Source: Clostridium sp. AM58-1XD (GTDB lineage Bacteria > Bacillota > Clostridia > Lachnospirales > Lachnospiraceae). Taken from it: a stretch of DNA of 64,000 nucleotides. The stretch covers positions 1 through 64,000 of the forward strand of contig NZ_QSDR01000015.1 in the NCBI RefSeq assembly GCF_003464085.1. The letters run 5' to 3'. A model generated the notes under the pieces. It made no database searches, was not told the origin of the DNA, and saw only the letters and a program-made list of their open reading frames with translations. Position numbers and translations under genes: made by a program. Shown piece by piece: positions 10,346-19,534 of this stretch (positions within the stretch are counted from its first letter, which is position 1; each line of letters starts with the position of its first letter).

Positions 10346-11397
10346 ATGGAAAAACCTACTGGCATCGCTCAGGATGCTGCAGAATCTATTTTAAATCCCG
10401 CCTTTGTCCATGAAAACCTGCTGCTTCTACGACGGAGGCTCATGCTTTCCCAAAGCGAATTTATCGCTAAATATTTGTCTGATGAAGATAAAAAGCCGCT
10501 TTTAAGCATATCAAAATTATCAAATATCGAAACAAAAGGCGGAAAAGACGCCTTAAAATATGCGAATATCATTTCAGAACAGCTCTCTGTCGATCCGAAT
10601 CTGTTCCAGTTGACGCCGGATGCATTTGCAAAAAATATCGAACTGTTTATTGAAAGCCAGCTGAATAATACGACGTCTGGGGATATCTCTGAGTTGGCAC
10701 AGATGGTACAGAAAACCAGTTATGTCGAGACTCTCGTCCACGTCATGTCCGACTACCTGACTGATAACCTGATTTCAGGTGAATTAAAGCCGGGCGACAA
10801 GCTTCCGTCAGACAGAAATCTGGCTGCCATGTTCGGCGTTGGAAGAACTGCCGTCCGTGAAGCGCTTAAGGTTCTTTCCGTACTGGGTCTTGTGCGCATT
10901 CTGCCTGGACAGGGAACCTTTGTCGCTTCCAAGAGCGCCAATTTCTTCATGGCTCCATTATCCTGGACCTTCCTTTTGGGTGAGCATAACCTTGGTAATA
11001 TTATCACCGTGCGTACCATGCTGGAAGATACGTCCTCTCGTCTTGCCGCAGAAAAGGCAACAGCCGAGGAGTTGGACGAGATGGGAACGATCATATCCTC
11101 TGCTCAGGAGCTTTTGCCAATTATAATTTCCAGAAATTTTTGGAGTATGATATTGATTTTCACCTGAGCATTGCGAAAGGATCCCATAATCAGATCATCT
11201 ACGAACTCCTCCTCACATCCAGGAAGCTGATTACACATATCAGTAAAAGCGGTCTGATGGGAATCGAGGATATGGTGGGCGTCGATATCGAGCACGTCGC
11301 GATTCTGGAAGCACTCAGAGCCAGAGATCCTCAGCGGGCACAGGAAGCTATGGCGCTTCACATGCTCAATTCCAACAAGCGCTACAAACTCTCCTGA
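10346..11397 (+). pseudogene. XRE-GntR (FadR/FCD) fusion regulator, one frameshift
   Basis: Divergent from cupin-allE. The ATG at 10346 has AAAGGA upstream. Residues about 25-95 look like a Cro/C1-type helix-turn-helix (LRRRLMLSQSEFIAKYL, then ISKLSNIETKGGKDALKYA). A GntR winged helix follows (KPGDKLPSDRNLAAMFGVGRTAVREAL ending in GQGTFVAS), and then an FCD ligand-binding domain (DFHLSIAKGSHN, HVAILEALRARDP). The frame breaks in the T-run at 11112-11115; adding one T restores a roughly 350-residue protein. The position suggests control of the allantoin genes through the GGTCGACC sites. Two DNA-binding domains in one GntR protein are unusual. The family call is secure; the ligand is unknown. 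Confidence 0.8.
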
Positions 11398-11425
11398 TGT
11401 TACGTTAAAAATTTATATTGATACA

Positions 11426-11472
11426 AAAGAAGCCTGAATGGAGATCATGACGACCGCCGTTCAGGCTTCTTT
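11426..11472. terminator. Bidirectional terminator
   Basis: AAAGAAGCCTGAA (11426-11438) pairs with TTCAGGCTTCTTT (11460-11472). The hairpin separates the + strand regulator from the - strand permease and can end transcription from both sides. Confidence 0.85.
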
Positions 11473-11514
11473 AATTATATGTATATCTGTGTATTTATCT
11501 GCTTCTTGTTACTA

Positions 11515-12894
11515 TTATTTTTTCTCCAGAATCGTTCCTCTTCTGAATCGTTCACAAGATGGCATGCTCTTCATGCAGAAGTAGTAAATTAATCCTGTAG
11601 GAATCGTTGCAGTGAAGAAGGAGATATCAATGTTCATAAATCCGATGATAGCGCCTACTGCGATAGCGATAATTGCTGCCCAGTTTACACCTGCATGATT
11701 TCCGTTGTCATTATACAAATCATCCAGTGCTTCTTTTGTATAATTTCTCTTATGAAGAATGAAGTAGTCCGTAATCAATACTGCGAAAATAGGTCCGAAG
11801 AAAGCAGTATAAACCTTTACAAACACATCAAGTCCTGCAGCAGAGCTGTCGTTGGTAAGAATCCAAGGACAGGTAGCAACAGCCAGAACGCCTACTAAGA
11901 TAACGGCTGTTCTATGTTTCATCTTAAATGCATCCATAAATGCATATGCCGGCGGAATTACGTTACTTGCCAGGTTGGTTGATAACTGCGCAAAAAGAAT
12001 AAATCCTAAAGTTACGATAAGAACCAGCTTATTGTCTACCATCTGTGCAAATGCGTTGATTGGGTTTGCAATTCCGGTAGCAGTAGAAGCCATAGCTCCG
12101 ATTACGCCGAGCATTACGGTAGCAGGTACCATAGCCAGGAAATAGGAAACTCCACGGACAGGTGACGAATAACCGGCTTTTACCTCTCGTGAATAGTCAC
12201 CCGCATTCAGCATAACTGTAGTACTGTTGCCGAAGAATGCAATAATAGCTGCGATAAATGGCATACCCCATGTACCTTCTTTATTCATCAGCTTATCGCC
12301 GATTACATCGCCATACTGGCTTACACAGATGTACAGCAGGTAGCACATAGCGAGAACGATTACAACACCGCCGATGTTTCCTACCCATTTTGCGCCCTGG
12401 AAGCCCTTAATGGACAGAAGAATCTGAATTACCTGGAACAGGATGAAGAACAGTACAATGTTGTCGTATCCGAATAATGCTTTTGAAATGTTGTTGATAG
12501 CAGCGCCGCCTAACCATGTCTGGAAACCATACCATACGATAGCAGGAAGACCACGAATCATAACAGGAACAATACTTCCCTTTGTACCAAACGCACTCTT
12601 TAACTGAACCGCATATGGAGCGCCTGTCTTGTAGCTGAACTGGTCATTGGCTGCAATACCGATAATCAGGATCGTAGAACCAATTAAAACTGCCAGGAAT
12701 AACTGGAGCAGATTCAAGCCCTTTTCCAGCTGTGCAGATCCCATGGTCAGAGTACCGATTGAAATACATCCGCCAAGCCATAACATCGTGTTGGAGCCCC
12801 AGCTCATAATACGGTCTTTTGGCTGAATCGGAGCTAAGGAACTGGCTTCTTTCTTAACTTCATTATTAACTTCACTCATATTATTTTTCCCCAT
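11515..12894 (-). CDS. NCS1-family purine/allantoin permease, copy 1
   Basis: A 459-residue, roughly 12-helix transporter of the nucleobase:cation symporter-1 family (uracil, cytosine, allantoin, hydantoin). Family marks are LGGCISIGTLTMGS in helix 1, GLPAIVWYGFQTWLGG, NAGDYSREVK and the CPW motif (ATCPWILTND) in a later helix. It directly follows an allantoinase gene on the same strand, which makes allantoin or a related cyclic ureide the best substrate guess. The start could also be the ATG at 12879, which has a slightly better GGGGA site. The roughly 130-base gap before it can fold into a long hairpin with GGGAATGCTG/CAGCATTCCC arms. Confidence 0.9.
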   Translation of the reverse strand: MGKNNMSEVNNEVKKEASSLAPIQPKDRIMSWGSNTMLWLGGCISIGTLTMGSAQLEKGLNLLQLFLAVLIGSTILIIGIAANDQFSYKTGAPYAVQLKSAFGTKGSIVPVMIRGLPAIVWYGFQTWLGGAAINNISKALFGYDNIVLFFILFQVIQILLSIKGFQGAKWVGNIGGVVIVLAMCYLLYICVSQYGDVIGDKLMNKEGTWGMPFIAAIIAFFGNSTTVMLNAGDYSREVKAGYSSPVRGVSYFLAMVPATVMLGVIGAMASTATGIANPINAFAQMVDNKLVLIVTLGFILFAQLSTNLASNVIPPAYAFMDAFKMKHRTAVILVGVLAVATCPWILTNDSSAAGLDVFVKVYTAFFGPIFAVLITDYFILHKRNYTKEALDDLYNDNGNHAGVNWAAIIAIAVGAIIGFMNIDISFFTATIPTGLIYYFCMKSMPSCERFRRGTILEKK

Positions 12895-13025
12895 TTCTAT
12901 ATTTATCCCATTCGGGAATGCTGTAAAACACAGTCATCTGCGGATTCCCAAAATCTGCAGTCAGTATTCTGCAGCATTCCCAGCAAACCTCTTATATACG
13001 AAACTGTTTCTTATATCACGGTCTC

Positions 13026-14429
13026 TTATTTTACAGGTGTGATATATTCGCCGTAGCCAATGGCCTCTTCTTTGTACATTCCGTCAGCAGCAACAACCTT
13101 GCCTCTGATTACTGTACAAACAGGCGCTCCCTTTCCTTCCTGTCCGTCGAAACAGGATACATGGCCCTTTGTAAACAGTTTTTCCTGCTCACATTTCCAT
13201 GCTTTTTCAGGATCGAGGATAACGATATCGCCGTCAAATCCCAGCTCAAATGCGCCCTTGCGTCCATAGAGTCCGAATACCTTAGCTGGGTTATAATCCA
13301 TAACCTTTGCGATCAGACTTGGGCTCAGGCCCTTCTTATTTACAACCATATCAAACATCATTGGAAGGAAGAACTGAATTGCATTCAGGCCGCCCCATGC
13401 ATGCCAGATATCCTTTGTTGCATTGTCCTTCTCTTCATCAGCAGCCGGTGAATGGTCGCTTCCGACACATGACAAGGTTCCGTCAAGTACGTAGTCCCAC
13501 AGTTTTTCCATGTCTTCTTTCGTACGCATTGGAGGTGTACATTTTGCCGGCGCACCTTTTTCAAATACGAAATCCTCAGTAAACCCTAGGTAATGAGGGC
13601 ATGTCTCTGCAGTAATCGGAAGGCCTTCATGGATCGCATCCTTAACAACCTGCGCTACCAGCGGATGACTTACGTGGCAGATATGTACACGGCCGCCTGT
13701 AGCTCTTGCCATATCAATAACGTTCTTCGTTGCTACATACTCCGTCCAAACATCGTGGGAATCCAGGAAGTCACGAATCTTTTCTTCGTTTGTTCTTCCC
13801 TCTTTTGCTTTCATTTCCTTTTCTCTCTCAAGAACCTGTCCGAATTCTTCACAGTGGAAACCGCACAGAGCGCCGTATGGCTTAAGGATTTCAAGGGCCT
13901 TGCGTACATTTCCCATGTTTACGGTTGGGAACAGATCACCGTTCGGGCATGTAAATCCCTTAAATGCGGCAACGCCGGCCTCATGAAGGTCTACGAGGTC
14001 ATTCATGTTGTTCTTTACAGAACCTGGCTTATCATCGTAATCGCCTACGATTCCGCCCCAAAGTGCAAAATCCACGAGAGAATGTTTGCTGATCTTTCCC
14101 ATCTTCATATCAAAGATTTCTTTGTTCATCAGAGACGGATCATTGTTCAGAGGCATGTCAATTAATGTTGTGCAGCCTGCAACAACTGCAGCGCGGGAAC
14201 CTGTCTCGAAATCCTCACGATATTCGAAGCCCGGCTCATTCAGATGTGCGTGGCAGTCAATGATTCCCGGGAATACATAATTTCCCTTTGCGTCAATCGT
14301 TTCCTTCGCTTCTGCTTCTGCCCCAGGAGCCAGAAAAGCTGCGTACTTACCGTCTGTAATTGCTACATCCGCTTCATAAATACGGTCAGGAGTAACCAGC
14401 TTTCCATTCCTAATCAATAAATCATACAT
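13026..14429 (-). CDS. allB: Allantoinase / cyclic amidohydrolase, copy 1
   Basis: A 467-residue binuclear-metal amidohydrolase that should open the hydantoin ring of allantoin to give allantoate. Metal ligands are visible: DCHAHLNEPG near residue 60, the carboxylated Lys in AAFKGF near 150, FHCEEF, HICHVSH and GSDHSP. The NEPG signature and length favour allantoinase over dihydropyrimidinase, but hydantoinase activity on other cyclic ureides cannot be excluded. AGGAGG precedes the ATG. It pairs with NCS1 permease copy 1, and the pair is repeated upstream as copy 2. Confidence 0.85.
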   Translation of the reverse strand: MYDLLIRNGKLVTPDRIYEADVAITDGKYAAFLAPGAEAEAKETIDAKGNYVFPGIIDCHAHLNEPGFEYREDFETGSRAAVVAGCTTLIDMPLNNDPSLMNKEIFDMKMGKISKHSLVDFALWGGIVGDYDDKPGSVKNNMNDLVDLHEAGVAAFKGFTCPNGDLFPTVNMGNVRKALEILKPYGALCGFHCEEFGQVLEREKEMKAKEGRTNEEKIRDFLDSHDVWTEYVATKNVIDMARATGGRVHICHVSHPLVAQVVKDAIHEGLPITAETCPHYLGFTEDFVFEKGAPAKCTPPMRTKEDMEKLWDYVLDGTLSCVGSDHSPAADEEKDNATKDIWHAWGGLNAIQFFLPMMFDMVVNKKGLSPSLIAKVMDYNPAKVFGLYGRKGAFELGFDGDIVILDPEKAWKCEQEKLFTKGHVSCFDGQEGKGAPVCTVIRGKVVAADGMYKEEAIGYGEYITPVK

Positions 14430-14457
14430 TACCTTATCCTCCTATTAAAAAATTACA

Positions 14458-14488
14458 GAAATCTGCGTTCCCCATTCCTGCAGATTTC
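14458..14488 (-). promoter_or_regulatory. Hairpin with T-run just upstream of allantoinase-1 start
   Basis: On the coding strand GAAATCTGC pairs with GCAGATTTC and is followed, after four bases, by six T, ending about 10 bases before the ribosome binding site. It has the shape of an intrinsic terminator placed in a leader, so it could attenuate the downstream gene or terminate readthrough from the copy-2 genes. Confidence 0.45.
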
Positions 14489-14628
14489 AGTTAATAAGTT
14501 ATTCTTTATCATAGTGCGGTAACATGAAGGAACAGCCGGACCGGCCAGACTAATATAGACCGTCGGCCGGCTGTTTCATGGTTTATTTATTTTTACCGTT
14601 TATACACCCCATAAACTGATGAAATGAT

Positions 14629-15987
14629 TTACTCGAAAATCGTTCCTTTTCTGAAAGGAGCCGCACCCTTGAGAACCTTCATTAAGATATAGTAAGCAAG
14701 AGCTGTAGGAATCAGGCTGACATACCAGGAAATTGTTACGAAGCAGAGTGATACGCCTGCGCCGATAAAGATAGCCAGAACAGCTGCCCAGTTTATGCCC
14801 TTCAAATCTCCTTCTGTATTATACAGAACGTTTAAGTCAAGTTTCTGTCTTCTCAGGAAGTAGTAGTCTGTTACCATAACTGCGAAGATCGGTCCTAAGA
14901 ATGCAGAGTAAACCTGTGTGAACAGTGCCAGACCGCCTGCAGAATCCTCTGTTACGAGAACCCATGGACATGTACATACAGACAGGATACCAACCAGAAC
15001 TGCTGATTTCTTATAGGAAAGCTTGAATGTATCCATCATTACGTATACAGGAGGTACGATATTGTTTAATACGTTTGTCGTTACCTGAGCGAATGCAATA
15101 AATAACAGGGTAACAATTGTTAAGAACTGGCTGTCAAGGGTTGTAGAGAATACGACTACTGGATCGTTGTTTCCTGTCGCGCCGGATACCATAAGTCCGA
15201 TCAGACCCATGAATAAGGTTGCAGGCAGAATCGCGATTGTGTAGATAGAGCCTGTTAAAACAGGTTTAATCTCATGTTTTAACTCTCTTGAGTAGTCAGA
15301 ACCATTGATAATCATTGTAGAGTAGATACCTAAGAATGCTGTAGTGCCTGCCCAGAATGGAAGTCCCCATGTTCCATCGATTCCTGAAATAGACTCAGCG
15401 ATCTCTGTCCCAAATTTTGTCTTAACTACATAGAACATATATGCCAGTGTTGCAAGGATGAAGATACAGCTGATGTTCTCCAGCCATTTGATTCCGTGGA
15501 AGCCCTTGATGGAAAGCACTACCTGAAGGATAACAAACAGTCCGAATACGATCGGAAGCTGATCGATGCCAAACAGTGTCTTCAGACAGCTGTTGATCGC
15601 GCCTGCGCCGACCCAGCTCTGGAAACCAAACCAAACGATAGCCGGAATTGCACGGAGCATACCAGGAATCTTAACGCCTGAAACACCAAAGCTGCTGCGA
15701 AGCTGAATCGTATACGGAATACCGTACTTGTGACCGCAGTTTCCGATTAAAACGAGGGCGATCGCAATAACAACACATCCGATTACCATGGCTAAAATAG
15801 CCTGTGTCATGTTCAGAACGCCGATCAGGCTGGCGCCCATGGAGAAGGTACCGATTGAAACACATCCGCCAAGGAAGGCAGCCGTGTAAGATATCTTATC
15901 CATAATTCTTTCTTTTGTCGGGAGAAGCTCCGGCTTCACACCCTGTGCAAGATTTGCACTCACTTCCTTATTTTCTACTATTCCCAT
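14629..15987 (-). CDS. NCS1-family purine/allantoin permease, copy 2
   Basis: A 452-residue paralogue of the permease at 11515. It shares LGGCVSIGTFSMG, RAIPAIVWFGFQSWVG, NGSDYSRELK and CTCPWVLVTEDS, so both belong to the same NCS1 subgroup. GGAGGAAAT lies before the ATG. It follows allantoinase copy 2 by 45 bases and is presumably cotranscribed with it. A GC-rich inverted repeat (AACAGCCGG/CCGGCTGTT, 14531-14575) lies after its stop but has only a weak T-run. The two permeases may differ in substrate or affinity. Confidence 0.9.
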   Translation of the reverse strand: MGIVENKEVSANLAQGVKPELLPTKERIMDKISYTAAFLGGCVSIGTFSMGASLIGVLNMTQAILAMVIGCVVIAIALVLIGNCGHKYGIPYTIQLRSSFGVSGVKIPGMLRAIPAIVWFGFQSWVGAGAINSCLKTLFGIDQLPIVFGLFVILQVVLSIKGFHGIKWLENISCIFILATLAYMFYVVKTKFGTEIAESISGIDGTWGLPFWAGTTAFLGIYSTMIINGSDYSRELKHEIKPVLTGSIYTIAILPATLFMGLIGLMVSGATGNNDPVVVFSTTLDSQFLTIVTLLFIAFAQVTTNVLNNIVPPVYVMMDTFKLSYKKSAVLVGILSVCTCPWVLVTEDSAGGLALFTQVYSAFLGPIFAVMVTDYYFLRRQKLDLNVLYNTEGDLKGINWAAVLAIFIGAGVSLCFVTISWYVSLIPTALAYYILMKVLKGAAPFRKGTIFE

Positions 15988-16032
15988 ACTAATTTCCTCC
16001 GCTTATAAAATTACCTCTTCAAAAACTCTTAT

Positions 16033-17391
16033 TTATTTCAGTTTTTTTACGAGCTCTCCATATCCCTTTGTACCTACAAGCTGGCCGTCTTTTGCAACTA
16101 CCTGGCCTCTTACCATAGTACATACAGGAAGTCCTTTGCCCTTCAGTCCTACGAATGCGGAAATCTTATTTACGTAGTAAAGGGATTCCGGTGTGATCTC
16201 CCATTCTTTCTCCGGATCAAGGATTACAATATCTGCATCAAATCCAACTTTGATTGCGCCCTTCTTTCCGTAAATTCCGAATGTCTTTGCAGGACCTTCA
16301 CTCAATACTCTTGCAAGAAGTGTCGGATCATATCCTCTCTTGTCTACGCCTTCGCTGTAAACAACCTGCATTACGTTCTGGATGCCGCTGATGCCGCCCC
16401 ATGCACCAAGCACGCCGTCCTTTGTCTCATCTTTCTCATAATCCGCACATGGAGAGTGGTCACTTCCGACACAGCTTAAAATACCTGCGTTTACGTAATC
16501 CCACATCTCTTCTACAGCGTCTGCTGTTCTTAAAGGAGGTGCACATTTGCAGATCGCGCCTCTCTTAATCACATCTTCTTCTGTCAGGCACAGATAATGG
16601 CTGCATGTCTCAGCCGTAACATCAAGTCCTTCTGCCTGTGCCTCTGCAATTGCTTCTGCAACGTCCGGATGGCTTACATGGCAGATATGTACTTTACATC
16701 CCGTATCTCTTGCAAGATCCAGAATTGCTTTTGTTGCAATCAGTTCTGCAACAACCGGTCTTGTGTCAAGGAAGTCTCTCCATGTGTTTCTTCCTTCCTT
16801 CTTTGCCCTTGCTTCTTCCCATTTGATAATGGAATAGTCTTCGCAGTGGAAACCAGCGCGTCCGTCAAAGGATTTGATAATCTGAAGAGCTTCTCTTGCC
16901 TGGCCATAAGATAAAGATACATAGTCAGGAGAAACCGGTCCGATAAAGGACTTAAATGCTACGCATCCTTTTTCATCCATCTCTTTCAGTGCGTCAAAGT
17001 TGTAGTCCGTCAGGCCGCCCCAGAAGCAGTAGTCTACATATGCGTTTGGAGATACATGTGCTTCTTTTGCGTCCATGATCTTACCGTCTGTCATAGCCGG
17101 CTCATTCTGAAGCGGCATGTCTACGATTGTTGTCAGGCCGCCAACGCCTGCCGCTGCTGTTCCGTGCTCATAGTCTTCTCTCCAGTTATATCCAGGATCA
17201 TTCAAATGTGCATGGCTGTCAATTGCGCCCGGGAAAACAAATTTTCCTGCGGCGTCGATTACTTCCTTTGCTTCCGGCTCTTCTCCCCAAGAAGTAACCG
17301 CTGCAACTTTTCCGTCCTTCACCGCCACATTAGCTTCCAGAACGTCGTCAGAAGTAACAACTTTTCCGTTTTTGATTAAGACATCATACAT
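16033..17391 (-). CDS. allB: Allantoinase / cyclic amidohydrolase, copy 2
   Basis: A 452-residue paralogue of the enzyme at 13026, sharing the opening MYD.LI.NGK.VT pattern. Metal ligands are present in DSHAHLNDPG, VAFKSF, FHCEDY, HICHVSHPD and GSDHSP. The canonical NEPG is NDPG here, a small difference from copy 1 that might mark a different ureide preference. I start it at 17391, where the family begins and GAGAGGGTGG lies upstream; the longer frame adds 27 unlikely residues. Its promoter carries a GGTCGACC operator, and permease copy 2 follows. Confidence 0.85.
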   Translation of the reverse strand: MYDVLIKNGKVVTSDDVLEANVAVKDGKVAAVTSWGEEPEAKEVIDAAGKFVFPGAIDSHAHLNDPGYNWREDYEHGTAAAGVGGLTTIVDMPLQNEPAMTDGKIMDAKEAHVSPNAYVDYCFWGGLTDYNFDALKEMDEKGCVAFKSFIGPVSPDYVSLSYGQAREALQIIKSFDGRAGFHCEDYSIIKWEEARAKKEGRNTWRDFLDTRPVVAELIATKAILDLARDTGCKVHICHVSHPDVAEAIAEAQAEGLDVTAETCSHYLCLTEEDVIKRGAICKCAPPLRTADAVEEMWDYVNAGILSCVGSDHSPCADYEKDETKDGVLGAWGGISGIQNVMQVVYSEGVDKRGYDPTLLARVLSEGPAKTFGIYGKKGAIKVGFDADIVILDPEKEWEITPESLYYVNKISAFVGLKGKGLPVCTMVRGQVVAKDGQLVGTKGYGELVKKLK

Positions 17392-17481
17392 TTCTTCCAC
17401 CCTCTCTTTTCTTAAATTCTGCTGTTGGTTATTGTCATTTTCACCAAGCAGGTTTTGAGTTTTACATTTCAAGCTGTCATA

Positions 17482-17511
17482 ATTATAGCACTAAAATGTG
17501 GTCGACCGCAA
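17482..17511 (-). promoter_or_regulatory. Promoter with GGTCGACC operator for allantoinase-2/permease-2
   Basis: Minus-strand TTGCGG (17506-17511) and TATAAT (17482-17487) are 18 bases apart. The palindrome in 17499-17507 overlaps the -35 edge and the spacer, the classical place for a repressor. It is identical over 9 bases to the site at 10114-10122. The rest of the gap to 17999 holds the VOC gene promoter and no gene I can support. Confidence 0.6.
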
Positions 17512-17921
17512 GACCGTAATTACATTTTCGTGCAATGTTACCGATTTTATTTTATTCTTTCATGCATGTTGCACAATATGTTTTTACTGTTTCTTCCTAT
17601 TTATAATGTATTCCTGTCCCATTGATTCATACTTAAAAATGAAAATATTTCCAATTGTCAATCCGGCCGGCCGGAGTATGGAATCCTCAAAAGAGGCAGC
17701 TTCTCCCGCTGCCATTATGTAAATATTCGTTTGCAGATGAAGTCTTTTTGATATAAAAATCAAACGTTCCAATAAAATAAAAAATGGGAAGTCTCCCTTC
17801 GAAAGCTTCCTCTTATTAATTAATATTGTACAACAATTCAATTCTTTAGTCAATTATATTCTGAACCCACTTCTATCATTTCCTTATTATAAGATGTTCA
17901 ACTTTTATCATTCGACTTATA

Positions 17922-17950
17922 TTTACAATTCCATCCATTTTTGATACAAT
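17922..17950 (+). promoter_or_regulatory. Promoter of the VOC protein gene
   Basis: TTTACA (17922-17927) and TACAAT (17945-17950) are 17 bases apart, about 50 bases before the start codon. Confidence 0.6.
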
Positions 17951-17999
17951 ATAGGATACCAGACTTTATTTTATATCGAATTATATTAGGAGGTTTCAT

Positions 18000-18359
18000 A
18001 TGCAGACAGAAAAACCAACCTTTACCTTTCAGCATGTAGGAGTAAACTGTGACGATCGTGAGGCAGCTTTAAAGACCGTATCTCTTTTGTCAGGACTATT
18101 CGGACTGGAAGCCCGTACGGAAAAGAAAGGCTCTCCATTCGCGGGCGCTTCTATCGAAGCTATGGCCGGCAAAGGGCCGGGCACTCACGGGCACCTGGCT
18201 TTTTATACTCCGGATATGAATCAGGCGATTCACTATTTTGAGACGATCGGAGTAGATATTAATTACGAATCAGCCAAGCGAAATGAGAATGGCGATATCT
18301 ATGTGATATACCTGAAACAGGAAATTGCAGGATTCGCCATACAGCTGATCAACAAATAA
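18000..18359 (+). CDS. VOC/glyoxalase-fold protein
   Basis: A 119-residue single-domain vicinal-oxygen-chelate protein. It has an early metal-type His (QHVGVNCDD), HGHLAFYTPDMNQAIHYFE in the middle and a late hydrophobic strand. An ideal AGGAGG lies 6 bases before the ATG. It stands alone between the allantoin operon and the convergent IclR gene. The fold call is reasonable. The substrate is unknown; a role on a glyoxylate or ureide intermediate is only suggested by position. Confidence 0.7.
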   Translation: MQTEKPTFTFQHVGVNCDDREAALKTVSLLSGLFGLEARTEKKGSPFAGASIEAMAGKGPGTHGHLAFYTPDMNQAIHYFETIGVDINYESAKRNENGDIYVIYLKQEIAGFAIQLINK

Positions 18360-18420
18360 GGACGGACGAATACACGTGCATACCGGCTGGTTTTCCGCAG
18401 ATACCGGCGGTACTCAAAAT

Positions 18421-18483
18421 AAAACAGGACATATCATGAACCGGCGGGCCTGTGCCCGGAGCGGAATGGTATGTCCTGTTTCT
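18421..18483. terminator. Bidirectional terminator between VOC and IclR genes
   Basis: AAACAGGACATA and TATGTCCTGTTT form the arms of a long hairpin with a GC-rich centre, located between two convergent genes. Confidence 0.75.
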
Positions 18484-18502
18484 TCTTTCACTTTTCTTCT
18501 AT

Positions 18503-18578
18503 TTTCTTACATATGGTAATCTTTCTTACATATGGTCATCTTTCTTGCATATGGTTATCTTTTTTGCATATGGTCATC
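18503..18578. repeat. Four 19-bp tandem repeats, each with CATATG
   Basis: Four adjacent copies with one to three differences each (unit 1 is TTTCTTACATATGGTAATC) occupy 18503-18521, 18522-18540, 18541-18559 and 18560-18578. The last copy contains the iclR stop codon. There are no spacers, so this is not a CRISPR array. Confidence 0.9.
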
Positions 18579-19377
18579 CGTTCTGTGTTTTCGCCTCTTC
18601 GTAACCCAGTTTTTTGGAAGCTTCATAAGCAACCTGTTTCAGATATGCGATATTCTGATCATTAATTATCTCATCCATTCGGAAGACAGGCCCTGTCACA
18701 CTGATTCCTGCCACCACGTTTCCGGAATAGTCACGGACCGGTAGTGAAATGCAGCGGGCGCCGATCTCACATTCTTCATTATCGAACGCATATCCCTGCT
18801 TTCTGACTTCATCCAGTTCTGTTAAAAGGCCTCTTTTTGTTGTTATCGTATTATCCGTAAATTTCTGAAGCCCCTTGCGTTCAATCATCTTGTCTATATA
18901 GCTTTCCTTGTGATTAAGAAGAAGGAGTTTGCCAACGCCGGTGCAATGCATGGGCGCCAGATTGCCGATTCTCTGCATCGTTTTAATCATCTGATCCGGT
19001 CCAGGCACAACTTCGATGTATACCACATTCATATCCTGCTCAATGGCAAGGCAGACGGATTCCTTCAACGTCGCCGCGATCTCTTTGGCAAACGGCCTCA
19101 ATGTCCCCTGCAGCTCAACATTGGAGCTGACCTTATTCGATACTGCGCAGATCTTATAAGTAAGATAGTATTTTAATGTATCTCTTTCCTGATCCACATA
19201 ACCACAGCCCTGAAGAGTGGATAGAAACCGGATTACTGTACTGGAATTCATTCCCAGGTCATTTGCAATATCCTGCAGCCGCTGTGGGCCGCCCTTTTCA
19301 GACAGATATTCAATAATGGCAAATGCCTTTTCCACCGATTGATTTTTTTTTGAAGCTTTTTCTTTTAATTCTTCCAT
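18574..19377 (-). CDS. IclR-family regulator, AllR-like
   Basis: A 267-residue regulator. It has an N-terminal winged helix (SVEKAFAIIEYLSEKGGPQRLQDIANDLGMNS) and a C-terminal IclR effector domain (MHCTGVGKLLL, GYAFDNEECEIGARCISLPVRD, AGISVTGP). It is divergent from gcl. In E. coli the IclR-family protein AllR represses gcl and allantoin genes and responds to allantoin and glyoxylate, so an AllR-like role is the natural inference. The 269-base gap contains a palindrome that could be its operator. The array of 19-bp repeats begins at its stop codon. Confidence 0.85.
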   Translation of the reverse strand: MEELKEKASKKNQSVEKAFAIIEYLSEKGGPQRLQDIANDLGMNSSTVIRFLSTLQGCGYVDQERDTLKYYLTYKICAVSNKVSSNVELQGTLRPFAKEIAATLKESVCLAIEQDMNVVYIEVVPGPDQMIKTMQRIGNLAPMHCTGVGKLLLLNHKESYIDKMIERKGLQKFTDNTITTKRGLLTELDEVRKQGYAFDNEECEIGARCISLPVRDYSGNVVAGISVTGPVFRMDEIINDQNIAYLKQVAYEASKKLGYEEAKTQNG

Positions 19378-19534
19378 TCTTATTTCACATCCTAAATTCT
19401 AGTTTCAAATAATGAAGTTTCAGTATGCCCATTATATCATTAATCAATTTTCTTTTCAATGCAGTTTTTTATAATATTGTCACAAATGCTCTAATTATTT
19501 AAAAAAATTTTTTAACATTTTTATAAAAAACATC

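Noticed and set aside
17584..17853. 89-codon minus-strand frame upstream of the VOC gene
   Set aside because: No ribosome binding site, odd composition, and it runs through AT-rich regulatory DNA with promoter elements; no family resemblance.
18503..18578. CRISPR array
   Set aside because: The repeats are directly adjacent without spacers, and no cas gene is present.
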